NCBI GenBank assembly: GCA_963711505.1
Contig: CAVQEJ010000003.1
Location: 496,001-560,000 of the forward strand
Reading direction: 5' to 3'
DNA from: JAGWRA01 sp963711505
Lineage (GTDB): Bacteria; Acidobacteriota; Vicinamibacteria; Vicinamibacterales; CAVVIG01
DNA: 64,000 nucleotides
Shown: positions 26,987 through 35,519 of the stretch, piece by piece
Numbering within the stretch: position 1 is the stretch's first letter
Layout of the letters: the number at the start of each line of letters is the position of its first letter
Notes under the pieces: generated by a model
Database searches by the model: none
Told to the model about the DNA's origin: nothing
What the model saw: only the letters and a program-made list of their open reading frames with translations
Program-made: the position numbers and the translations under genes

Positions 26987-27379
26987 TCAGGGCGACTCGC
27001 GCCGCAGTCGTTCCAGCCAGCTCAGGATCTCGGCCTGTGTCGCCGTATCCCGCTTCAGCGATTCCACGGCTTCGGCCGGTGCCGAATCGAGCAGTCCGAC
27101 GGCATGGGAGAGCAGCGCCCACTGCGCGTCGAGATCGAGCTCGCGGAATTCCGGCCGTTCGGCCAGGCGGTTGTAATAAAGCGTCAGTCCGCCCCACGGC
27201 TTGAGGCGCTGCGGGTTGTCCGGTTCGGCGTACGTGCACCGCGCAGCCGGGCAGATCCACGACGTGCGAAAGGTGGCGTGATCGCCGGGCCACGTCCGAT
27301 GGGCGCTGTCGACGTTGAGCACGGACTTGCGCTGCAGCGGCTGGTCATCGAACGGACAGATGCGGGAACCCTTCGGCAT
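26987..27379 (-). CDS. hypothetical protein with two Cys pairs
   Basis: 130 aa, not recognised. The ATG at 27379 has GGAGGTG upstream. N-terminus SRICPFDDQPLQ and then WICPAARCTYAEPD suggest a zinc-binding or Fe-S element; the rest is helical (LDLDAQWALLSHAVGLLDSA). It is convergent with the ADOP gene, with 6 bases between the stops. It follows the kinase gene on the same strand by 79 bases and could be its last operon member. Confidence 0.6.
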   Translation of the reverse strand: MPKGSRICPFDDQPLQRKSVLNVDSAHRTWPGDHATFRTSWICPAARCTYAEPDNPQRLKPWGGLTLYYNRLAERPEFRELDLDAQWALLSHAVGLLDSAPAEAVESLKRDTATQAEILSWLERLRRESP

Positions 27380-27458
27380 CGAGGACACCTCCGACCGCGT
27401 GGGCATCGTCCACGGGAAGCCCGACGACCCGCATCGCGACTGGTCTGCGCCCGGACGT

Positions 27459-30143
27459 CTACGGCCGGCGCGGGGCGTTCGTCGGGCGTTCACCCTTTGA
27501 GACGCCCGGAACGGCGGTCGCGGTCCCGACCTCGTGCTTGCGAAGCCGGCGGTAGAGCGTCCGCCGGCTGACGCCCAGGACGCGGGCGGCGGCGACCTTG
27601 TTGCCGTGGAGTTGTTGCAGGACCCGCACGATATGGTCTCGTTCGACGATGGACAGCGATGGGGCGGCGGATGCCGCCGGCGCTGCTGCGGGGCGATCGG
27701 CCGGGGCGGGTGGCGCCGGGGCGGGAACGGCCGCGGCCCGGCCGCCGGCATGGGCCGGTGCCGGCGCGGGTGAGGTGGCGGTCACTTCGTCGAGCACGCG
27801 GCCGAGCTCGGGGACGGCGAACGGCTTGGGAATGACCGCGAGGAAGCCGACCTCGCGGAATCGGGCCATCGTCGTGTCGTCCGCGTATCCGCTGGACGCG
27901 ATCGCCCGGACGGCCGGGTCGATCGCCCGCAGACCGGCCAGCGCTTCCTGCCCTCCCATGCCGCCGGGGACGGTGAATCCAGCATGACGGCGTCGAAGCC
28001 GCACCCGCCGGCGAGACCGTCGCGGTAGCGGTCCACCGCTTCCTGGCCGTCCGCCGCGGTCACGACTTCGTACCCCAGATACGCCAGCATCTCGGCTGCC
28101 ACGAGGCGGACCGGTTCCTCGTCGTCCATGATGAGCACGCGTCCGCAGCCGCGGGGGATCGCCCTGGCCGGTGCGAGCGATGGCGGCTTCGAGTGCCGGG
28201 GCCTCGGCGGGCAGGTAGACGCTGAAGGTCGAACCCCGTCCCACTTCCGAATCGAGGCCGATGTGGCCTTCGTGCTTGCTGACGATGGAATACGAGGACG
28301 CGAGCCCGAGACCGGTACCGTCCGGCTTCGTGGTGAAGTAGGGATCGAAGATCCGGCGCCGGTGCTGCTGGGGAATGCCGGGACCGCTGTCGGTGATCGC
28401 AATCGCCACGTAGCGCCCGTCCGCCGCGTTGAACCCGGCCGGGCGGTTGTGCGGGCCGACCACCAGGTTCGACGCGCGGATGGTGAGCGTGCCGCCCGCC
28501 GGCATGGCCTGCTTGGCGTTCAGCACGATGTTGTTGATGACCTGGCTCATCTGGCCTTCATCGACGTTGACCGACCAGAGGTCGGGCACCACGCGGGACT
28601 CGCACCGGACGTTCGAGCCGTGCAGCGCGAAATGCGCCCAGTCGTGCAGCAGCGGGCCGAGGCCGATCCGCCTGCGCACCGGCGCGCCGCCGCGGGCGAA
28701 GGTCAGCAGCTGCTGCGTCAGGCCGCGGGCCCGCATGCAGGCGCGTTCGGCTTCCGCCAGACGCCGCACCATACGGTCGTCCTGGGCCTCCAGCCCGGCG
28801 AGCGACAGGTGACCGGTGATGGCGAGCAGGATGTTGTTGAAGTCGTGCGCGATGCCGCCGGCCAGCACGCCCAGCGATTCGATCTTGCTCGCCCGGAGCC
28901 GCTCCTGGTCGAGCGCGAGGCTGTCGGTGACGTCGCGGAAGACGAGCACGGAACCGATGGCCAGGCCGTTGCTGTCGTGAAGCGGCGTCGTCACCCGTTC
29001 GACGACCCGCGCGGACCCATCGCGGCTCTGCAGGGTGACGCGCACCCGCGCCGGCTCCTCACGGGCGACGGACGCCGCATGCGCTCCGGACGTCTCGTCG
29101 CCGTCGCTGGCCGACTGGAAGATCTCGGTCAGCGCCCGTCCCGCGGCCTCGGCCTGCGACCAGCCTGTGAGCTGCTCGGCGGTGTGGTTGAGGCTCACCA
29201 GCCGGCCGTGCACGTCGGTCGTCATCACGCCGTCCCCGATCGACCGCAGCGTGATCGCCAGCCGCTCCTTCTCGGCGGCCAGCGCCCGCTCCGACTGCCT
29301 GGCCAGCTCGAGCGCTTCCATCGTCGCCCAGTGCAGTTCGGAAATCTGCTGCACGTGGCGCTGTTCGTCCTCGATCCGGCCGAGGTACGTCTGGTAGGTG
29401 CGGTAGGTGAGGTACACGGGCGCGACGGCCAGCAGGGCGAACCACTCGCCGGAGCTGCTGACCAGGATGGCGAGGACGGCGGCGGTACCCGCCCCGACGA
29501 AGTAGCTGGGGCCGGCCCACAGGAAGTTCGCTCGCCACAGCTGCAGGACCGGCTGGCTCTCCGACAGGCCGATGGCGGTCGCGACCAGTCCGGTATTGAG
29601 CAGGAAGTATACGAGGGCCGCGCCGACCAGAGGGCCGGCCAGCGCGGTCATCCGCAGGGCGCCGAACTGGCCGCCGAGCAGATGATAGGCGAAGCCGGAC
29701 GCCTGCACCGTCAGCACGAGCGTGGCCATGCTGAACAGCGTGCGCGACGGCGGGTTCCTGTGCCGCGCGTTGAACGCGCACTGCGCCCAGCCGCTGACCA
29801 TGGAGATCAGCATGGTCTGGCTCGGACCGAGCAGCAGCAGCGCCGTGAAGTCGGCGGCATACGACACCGACATGGTCGAGTCGCCGCGACCGATTGGCAG
29901 CGTGATCTTGCAGGCCGCGGCCGTCGACGACACGGCCAGGAAGAGGAAGAACAGCGTGGGGTCGGGCGTCGTCGACGGAAAGAGGAGCACGACCGCCGCC
30001 AGGCCTGCCGCGATGACCGTGCCCACGTACAGGCGGGCCGTTCGCGACGAGGTTGACGCGGCGTCGAGTGTGGTTCGCGTCTGGCCGGCGGCGGCGCCGG
30101 TCTGTCCGAACGGCCCGAAGCTTACGGCATCCATTGGGTGCAT
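27459..30143 (-). CDS. membrane PAS-histidine kinase-REC-Fis fusion, two compensating frameshifts
   Basis: About 894 aa. Membrane domain at residues ~38-250 (seven or eight helices; motif CKITLPIGRGDSTMSVSYAA). PAS ~285-410 (SIGDGVMTTDVHGRLVSLNH). HisKA with GIAHDFNN (His ~433). HATPase with NNIVLNAKQAM, DSGPGIP and TGLGLAS. Between about 27985 and 28160 the receiver domain is read in another frame (VLIMDDEEPVRLVAAEMLAY, FDAVMLD), and frame is then regained at VPGGMGGQEAL. The C-terminus is a Fis helix-turn-helix (ARVLGVSRRTLYRRL). Sensor, phosphorelay and DNA-binding parts in one membrane-anchored chain is unusual. It starts 20 bases after the subtilase stop, so it is probably co-transcribed with it. 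Confidence 0.8.
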   Translation of the reverse strand: MHPMDAVSFGPFGQTGAAAGQTRTTLDAASTSSRTARLYVGTVIAAGLAAVVLLFPSTTPDPTLFFLFLAVSSTAAACKITLPIGRGDSTMSVSYAADFTALLLLGPSQTMLISMVSGWAQCAFNARHRNPPSRTLFSMATLVLTVQASGFAYHLLGGQFGALRMTALAGPLVGAALVYFLLNTGLVATAIGLSESQPVLQLWRANFLWAGPSYFVGAGTAAVLAILVSSSGEWFALLAVAPVYLTYRTYQTYLGRIEDEQRHVQQISELHWATMEALELARQSERALAAEKERLAITLRSIGDGVMTTDVHGRLVSLNHTAEQLTGWSQAEAAGRALTEIFQSASDGDETSGAHAASVAREEPARVRVTLQSRDGSARVVERVTTPLHDSNGLAIGSVLVFRDVTDSLALDQERLRASKIESLGVLAGGIAHDFNNILLAITGHLSLAGLEAQDDRMVRRLAEAERACMRARGLTQQLLTFARGGAPVRRRIGLGPLLHDWAHFALHGSNVRCESRVVPDLWSVNVDEGQMSQVINNIVLNAKQAMPAGGTLTIRASNLVVGPHNRPAGFNAADGRYVAIAITDSGPGIPQQHRRRIFDPYFTTKPDGTGLGLASSYSIVSKHEGHIGLDSEVGRGSTFSVYLPAEAPALEAAIARTGQGDPPRLRTRAHHGRRGTGPPRGSRDAGVSGVRSRDRGGRPGSGGPLPRRSRRRVRLRRRHAGFTVPGGMGGQEALAGLRAIDPAVRAIASSGYADDTTMARFREVGFLAVIPKPFAVPELGRVLDEVTATSPAPAPAHAGGRAAAVPAPAPPAPADRPAAAPAASAAPSLSIVERDHIVRVLQQLHGNKVAAARVLGVSRRTLYRRLRKHEVGTATAVPGVSKGERPTNAPRRP

Positions 30144-30163
30144 TCCTGAAGTGCGGCGGCCGA

Positions 30164-31976
30164 TCAGAGGCCGCCGGTCGTATTGCCCCAGACGATGTTG
30201 CTGCCCCAGACGATGTTATTGCCCCAGATGATGTTCTCGCCCCAGACGATGTTGCTGCCCCAGACGATGTTCGAGCCCCAGACAATGTTGGAACCCCAGA
30301 CAATGTTGGAGCCCCAGACGATATTGCTGCCCCAGACGATGTTGGAACCCCAGACGATGTTGTTCGCCCAGGCGTCGGAGTTCGTGAAGACCGAACTGCC
30401 CCAGACGATGTTGGAGCCCCAGACGATGTTCTGGGACCAGGTCACCGTCTCGCCCCCGATCGTCGAGTAGGTCTCGACGGGCGACATCAGCCAGGAGGCG
30501 CCGACGGCCGCCGTCGTGTCGAGTCACCCGCGACAGTGCGACCGCGCCGGCTGCGTTGATCTCGCCCGTCCCCTGGGTCAGCGGGTCGTAGGGCGCCCCA
30601 CTGTCGTCATTGAGTGAGCTCGACGTGAACTCGAGGATGGCCTTCACGGCGTGCGGCGTCAGTGGCGGCGCATCGGGCTGCACCGTCTGATGGGCCTGCA
30701 GCATCAGGGCCACGACGCCCGTTGTCACACCGGCCGCCATGCTCGTGCCGCTGAGCTTGACGTAGTCGGTGCCGACCAGCAGGCTCGTGTAGCCCAGGCT
30801 GGTGAGTTCGTTCAGCAGATACGAGTTCGGCGCAGCGTCCGAGGTCAGCTTGTGGCCCGGCGCGACCACGTCCGGCTTGGCGAAGCCGTCGTACCACGTC
30901 GGGCCGCGCGAGCTGTACGGCGCCACGCGGTCATCGGTCCGCGTTTCGGTGTCCTGGGTCATGACGGCGCCGACCGTCAGCGCATCCGGGGCGTTCCCGG
31001 GCGAGGCGATGCCGGCGTAGCCGACCTCGCCCGTGTCCGGATTCGTGCCGTAGTTGCCGGCCGACGTCACCACGATGAGGCCGGCCTGCACGGCCTGCTC
31101 CACGGCCTGATCGAGCGGATCGGTCGCGGTGTCCTCGTATGGCGGATGGCCGAGCGACATGTTGACGACCTGCACGCCGAGGGCATCCTTGTTCGCCGTG
31201 ATGAACTGCAGCGCTTCGACGACGTCGCTGGTCCGGCCGGCCCCGGTGTCGTCCAGCACCTTGGCGACCACGAAGTGGACGCCGGGCGCGACGCCCGCGT
31301 ACTGGCCGCTCGACAACGCCCCCGTGCCGCCGATGAGACCGGCGACGTGCGTGCCGTGGCCGAAGCCGTCCGACGGCGTCGTGAGGATCCCGCCCTGCGT
31401 GAAGTCGTAGAAGGCGGTGATACGCTCGGCCGCGACGTCGCTCGAGGGACTCAGCCCCGAGTCGATGAGGGCCACGCCGATCCCCTCGCCGGTCGGCCCG
31501 AGATAGGTCGCGCCGCCGTCGGGCACGAGGCCGAGCGCCTGGCGGAGGGTGTCCGGTGAAACCGTCGTCAACATGCCCGTATTGATCAGCGACGTTCCCA
31601 GGGCGCTGGCCGTCACCGTGGCGTCAGCCGAGATGTCCGTCACGGCGTCGTCCGCGTCGAGCTGGTTGAGACCGCCGTCGTTCTTCACGGTCGCGGCGAA
31701 AGCATGCAGCTGCGGGTAGTAATGGGTGACCGTGGCTCCCTGGTTCAGCAGCGACTGGTAGACGGTCCACTCGTCCCCGTTCCTGACGCGGACGATGACC
31801 CGTCGGGCTGCGCCGTGCTGGGTCGTGTTCAGCAGGTGGCGCAGGTAGCGGTCGACCTTCGCGTGCGTGACGCGCTGGCCTCCGGAGGGTGATGCGGCGG
31901 GACCCGCGGCGGACGCGGTGGTCGGCACGCAGATCAACGTCACGGCAACGAACGCGAGCAAGGCCAGGCGTTTCAC
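30164..31976 (-). CDS. S8 subtilase with NIVWG hexapeptide tail (module 1), frameshifted
   Basis: Signal peptide 1-23 (cut after TASA). I9-like propeptide ~30-125. Catalytic domain with Asp172 (VALIDSG), His207 (GHGTHVAGL), oxyanion Asn308 (SAGNYG) and Ser412 (LSGTSMAAG), all present. After INAAGAVAL a one-base shift near 30522 leads into ETYSTIGGETVTWSQ and a tail of 12 hexapeptides Asn-Ile-Val-Trp-Gly-x, interrupted once by a 12-residue spacer. It should be secreted and autoprocessed; the tail may anchor or fold as a solenoid. It lies 74 bases after the GNAT gene and 20 bases before the kinase: one operon under the promoter at 32767-32795. Confidence 0.85.
30185..30430 (-). repeat. 18-bp tandem repeat encoding NIVWG units (module 1)
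   Basis: 12 units of an 18-bp repeat (plus strand CCCCAGACGATGTTGNWG-like), two units, a 36-base spacer at about 30361-30400, then ten units. Wobble positions vary little, suggesting recent unit duplication or conversion. Confidence 0.85.
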
Positions 31977-32050
31977 AATCGTTCTCCAAAGCCAAGAAGT
32001 TGACGGAGCGTCGCGGTCCGGCCATCGCCGGTACCGGACGTACCACGCAT

Positions 32051-32698
32051 TCAGCGCACCGGCGGTGGACCGGACGCCCGCCAGTCGCGGTCGAGAATGG
32101 TCCAGAGCACCTGGTCGAGATGGCGGCCGTTGCGGAACAGCGAGGCCCGGAGCAGCCCTTCACGGACGGCGCCGAGCTTCTGCAGAGCTCCGTGGCCCCG
32201 GCCGTTCGGCACGGCGGCCCGGGCTTCGAGCCGATGGACGTCGAGAGTGTCGAACGCGAAGTTCACGATCAGGCGGGCGACGTCGACGAACAGTCCCGAG
32301 CCCCAGAACGAGGACCCGAGGGCGAAGCCCCATTCCGCGGTGCCGGTCCCCGAGTCGAGCCCGCGGATCTGGAAGAGTCCGGCGGCGGAGAGCAATCCGT
32401 GCGGAACGACGGTGAAGCAGACGGCGCGACCAGCAGCCTGCTCGTGCCCGCTCCAGAGAATGAAGCGTTCGAAGCCCTCGATGGTCGTCGGCGGTGGTGG
32501 AATGTAGCGGGCCACCTCCGGGGTGGCGAGCATCGTCAGCAGGGCCGGGGCGTCGCCAAGCTGCAGGGGGCGCGCAGTGCCCAGCGTACCCACGAGTTCC
32601 GGTAGAGCTTCCCGCCAGTTCAACGTCTTCTGCAGGCGCGTCTGCGGCGTGCGGCCGGCAACCGCGACTGGGCGATCGAAACCACGAACCCGATCCAT
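32051..32698 (-). CDS. RimJ/RimL-like GNAT acetyltransferase (module 1)
   Basis: 215 aa, ATG with GGAGG upstream. GNAT fold: ARPLQLGDAPALLTMLATPEVARYIPPPP (strand 1 and helix 1), then AAGLFQIRGLDSGTGTAEWGFAL (strands 3-4), SFWGSGLFVDVARLIVNFAFDTL (acetyl-CoA loop region with the Gly-x-Gly pattern) and HRLEARAAVPNGRGHGALQKLGA. The family N-acetylates protein N-termini or small amines. It is a clear paralogue of the GNAT at 34671-35486 (shared IPPPPT, EWGFALGSxFWG, RLEARAA, NGRGxGAL, KLGA). First gene of the module 1 operon, before the subtilase. Confidence 0.85.
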   Translation of the reverse strand: MDRVRGFDRPVAVAGRTPQTRLQKTLNWREALPELVGTLGTARPLQLGDAPALLTMLATPEVARYIPPPPTTIEGFERFILWSGHEQAAGRAVCFTVVPHGLLSAAGLFQIRGLDSGTGTAEWGFALGSSFWGSGLFVDVARLIVNFAFDTLDVHRLEARAAVPNGRGHGALQKLGAVREGLLRASLFRNGRHLDQVLWTILDRDWRASGPPPVR

Positions 32699-33018
32699 GA
32701 AGCCTCCGAAGAACCTCAAATCTGAAGCGGCCGGTCGAATACTCAATGCGCTGATGAGCGTTGGCGAGTGTATTTTGACGTCTTTTATATGTCAATATGG
32801 TATTTTTGAGAACAGATTCGTAATTTTACAACCTGTGACATTTGGTGTTCAGCCTGCCGACATGCAGCTCTGCTACGTGGCGCATTTCCGGGATCAATTG
32901 AGAGGCTGGTGATTCTGGTCCATGTCGAGATTCCGACATGGGAAGGAGTCAAAGACCTGATCTTTTTTCTGGGAGGGTGGCGGAACGAGGGTGCAGCCGC
33001 GTAATGCGTCGGTCTGGA
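32699..33018. other. AT-rich intergenic region with a promoter
   Basis: 320 bases, markedly AT-richer than the rest. It holds the module 1 promoter (32767-32795) on the minus strand. The remaining part, 32800-33018, lies downstream of the TPP-enzyme stop and shows a short T-run near 32962 but no clear hairpin. Confidence 0.55.
32767..32795 (-). promoter_or_regulatory. sigma-70 type promoter of module 1
   Basis: On the minus strand: TTGACA (32795-32790), 17 bases, TACACT (32772-32767), preceded by ACCATA. Expected transcript start about 60 bases before the GNAT ATG. It shares ACCATATTGACAT and TACACT with the module 2 promoter at 37448-37477. Confidence 0.7.
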
Positions 33019-34620
33019 TCAGCCGCGGACGGCTTGGAGTGTCTGCGGGTAGACGTCCGGATTCACGTGCGCATCGATGAGCGACGGGCCTCGCACTGTC
33101 AGCGCGGTGGTGAGAGCGGAGGCAAGCTCGTCAGGTGTGCGCGCGGCAAAGCCGGCTACGCCCATCGACTCGGCCATGGCGCGCCAGTCGACCGCCCCGA
33201 TGGACACCCCGGCCGGCTTGAGATCACGACGGCGCTGCTTGATATCGATGAGGCTCAGCGTGGCGTCGTTGAGGACGATGACGACGACGTCGAGGCGCTC
33301 CCGGGCGGCCGTCCGCAGTTCACCTGCGCACATCAGCAGGCCGCCGTCACCGGTGATGGCAACCGTCCGCCGCCCGCGTTCGAGCAGTGCCGCGCCGATG
33401 GCGGAGGGCAGGGCGAAGCCCATGGTCGACAGGCCGTTGGAAATGAGCATCTGGCGCGGTGCGGCGACGGCCCAGAGGACCGCTGCCGGCAGCATGTGTG
33501 CGCCGGCATCGACGGTGACGCGGGCCTCCGGACCCGCGGCCGCGGCGGCGATCTCGATCACCTGAAATGGCGCGAGGCCGGCCGAGCCGATGCGCAGGGC
33601 CGACCGCTGGATGGCGACGGCCGAGGCGAGCCAGGTCTCGTCCCACGCGGCGGTCCGGCTGCGCGCGCCGTCGATCAGCGACAGGCCGTCTTCGATTGAT
33701 CCGGTGATCCGGGCGGCGAACGGTACGTGCGTCTGAGATGGCAGCGGCTCGCCGCAATAGATCGTCGGCTGTTCGAAGCTCCACGGCCTCGGCAGCAGCT
33801 CGACGGGATCGAGCCCGACGCCGAGCAGCAGATCGGCCTGCTCCAGCACCGGCCGCTCGATCGTGCCGTTCGTGAACACGCCGGCGAAGAGCGGATGGGC
33901 ATCCGGCACGACCCCCTTGGCCTTGTAGGTGACCATGGCCGGAATGCGGTGACGTTCGCAGAACGCGCGCAGGGCGAGCGAGGCCTTCGGGTTCGCCGCA
34001 CCCAGCCCTGCCAGCACGAGCGGGCGTGCGGCCCGGCCGATCAGGCTGGCGGCTGCGGAATTCAGCTCCGGCCGGCTCCAACGGAGAGTGTCGGGGGCTG
34101 CCGGGGGCGGGAGAGGGGCCGTCGGCTGCAGCATCGCCTCCGGAGCGCAGTCGATGTGCACGGGACCTGGCGGCGCTGTTCCAGCCAGCTGCACGGCCTC
34201 GCGCAGATCGTCCAGAGCGCGCGGCCCGGCGAGACGAAGACTGCGCTTGGTGATGGGGCCGAAGATCGCCTGCTGATCCAGCCGCTGGTGCAGACAGGCG
34301 TCGGCGCGGTCCGGGTGACGATCGGTGAAGGCGAGCAGGGGTACGCGGTCGAGCCAGGCGTGAGCGACCCCGTTGACCAGGGAGGCGGCGCCCGGGCCGA
34401 GCGTCGACAGACAGGCTCCGGGACGTCCGGTGATTTCCGCTTGTGCGCAGGCCATGAAGGCGCCGGCCGTCTCGGTGTGGGCGAGGACGAAGGGCAGGCC
34501 TGCCTCGCCGGCGGCTTCGATGAGATCGAGGTTGCTGCCCCCGCCGGGCATGCCGAACAGCGTGGTGACGCCGGCAGCGGAGAGGTGCGAAGCGATCAGG
34601 CGAACCAGGGTGGCAGGCAT
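33019..34620 (-). CDS. thiamine-diphosphate enzyme, acetolactate synthase-like
   Basis: 533 aa, intact. N-terminal PYR domain (LFGMPGGGSNLDLIEAAG, with catalytic Glu in HTETAGAFMACAQAE). Central domain ~190-330. C-terminal PP domain with GDGGLLMCAGELRTAARERLDVVVIVLND, the TPP/Mg motif (GDG ... ND). The AHAS/benzoylformate decarboxylase/sulfoacetaldehyde group decarboxylates 2-oxo acids. No small subunit or ilv genes are nearby, so it is likely a catabolic or specialised enzyme. It lies 50 bases downstream of the module 2 GNAT on the same strand, so it may share its transcript. Confidence 0.85.
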   Translation of the reverse strand: MPATLVRLIASHLSAAGVTTLFGMPGGGSNLDLIEAAGEAGLPFVLAHTETAGAFMACAQAEITGRPGACLSTLGPGAASLVNGVAHAWLDRVPLLAFTDRHPDRADACLHQRLDQQAIFGPITKRSLRLAGPRALDDLREAVQLAGTAPPGPVHIDCAPEAMLQPTAPLPPPAAPDTLRWSRPELNSAAASLIGRAARPLVLAGLGAANPKASLALRAFCERHRIPAMVTYKAKGVVPDAHPLFAGVFTNGTIERPVLEQADLLLGVGLDPVELLPRPWSFEQPTIYCGEPLPSQTHVPFAARITGSIEDGLSLIDGARSRTAAWDETWLASAVAIQRSALRIGSAGLAPFQVIEIAAAAAGPEARVTVDAGAHMLPAAVLWAVAAPRQMLISNGLSTMGFALPSAIGAALLERGRRTVAITGDGGLLMCAGELRTAARERLDVVVIVLNDATLSLIDIKQRRRDLKPAGVSIGAVDWRAMAESMGVAGFAARTPDELASALTTALTVRGPSLIDAHVNPDVYPQTLQAVRG

Positions 34621-34670
34621 GGAGACGTGCGGCCGCGCCGGGGCATTGCTGCGAGGGCGGTGCCGCAGCC

Positions 34671-35486
34671 CTATCTTAACTGCGCCGCTGGCGATCCGGG
34701 CGAGGAAGGAAAGAAATCCCGTCGAGGAGGCCTGGACGTGCCGTGCGGTCCGGCGATTGTGCCTGGCGGGTGTCGGGGCCGACGCTCAGGGATCCGCAGT
34801 CCGTCAGCCGGGCGCCGTGTGGTGCCCGCCGTGCCGATCGGCCGCCGGCGCTCGACGCCGTCGCCACGCAGACGGCGGCCCTGCGCCCATTCGTCGGCCA
34901 GGATGACCGACAGCGTCTGGTCGACGTAATCCCCGCGGCAGCGGAACGACTGGCGCAGCACACCCTCCTGCACGGCGCCCAGCTTGCGCAGGGCACCCTG
35001 GCCGCGCCCGTTCTGAATCGCGGCCCGGGCCTCGAGCCGGAAGGTGCCGAGCGTCCCGAACGTGAACCCCAGCACGAGCTGCGCGGCTTCCAGGAACATC
35101 CCCGTGCCCCAGAAGGCCGACCCGAGCGCGAAGCCCCACTCCGACACGGCGAAGCCTGGTTCGAAGCCGCGCACCTGGAAGAGTCCGACCGCCGCGTCGC
35201 CCTGATGGGGAACGACGCCGTAGCAGACATCGCGTCCCGCGGCCTGCTCGCGCCGCGTCCACGCGATGAACCGGGCGAAGCCGTCGACGCTGGTCGGCGG
35301 CGGCGAGATGAACCGCGACACTTCCTCGGTGCCGAGCAGAGCCAGCAGAGCCGGCGCATCCGTCGTGCTCAGCTGACGGAGGGAGACGGTGGGGCCGATG
35401 AGCACCGGCAGGCGCTCGCGCCAGTCGGATGCCGCAATCGCGGATGGCGCGACACGCCTGACGATGGGCTCGGGCTGAAGATGCAC
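34671..35486 (-). CDS. RimJ/RimL-like GNAT acetyltransferase (module 2)
   Basis: 271 aa, GTG start. The first ~203 residues are paralogous to the module 1 GNAT: LRQLSTTDAPALLALLGTEE, RFISPPPTS, SEWGFALGSAFWGTGMF, FRLEARAAIQNGRGQGAL, RKLGAVQEGVLR. The final ~65 residues (Arg/Pro/Gly rich: TTRRPADGLRIPERRPRHPP) have no counterpart in the paralogue and look like read-through after a lost stop or a shift near 34860. The gene begins 33 bases after the module 2 subtilase stop, so the two are in the same operon but in the opposite order to module 1. Confidence 0.8.
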   Translation of the reverse strand: MHLQPEPIVRRVAPSAIAASDWRERLPVLIGPTVSLRQLSTTDAPALLALLGTEEVSRFISPPPTSVDGFARFIAWTRREQAAGRDVCYGVVPHQGDAAVGLFQVRGFEPGFAVSEWGFALGSAFWGTGMFLEAAQLVLGFTFGTLGTFRLEARAAIQNGRGQGALRKLGAVQEGVLRQSFRCRGDYVDQTLSVILADEWAQGRRLRGDGVERRRPIGTAGTTRRPADGLRIPERRPRHPPGTIAGPHGTSRPPRRDFFPSSPGSPAAQLR

Positions 35487-35519
35487 GATAGGTCCTGGTG
35501 GCTGCCGTATGGCCGTTGG

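Noticed and set aside
28128..30056. 642-codon plus-strand frame opposite the kinase
   Set aside because: Antisense shadow with no domain; the kinase motifs are on the minus strand.
30185..30430. CRISPR-like array
   Set aside because: The 18-bp units are contiguous, in frame and encode NIVWG hexapeptides; there are no spacers.
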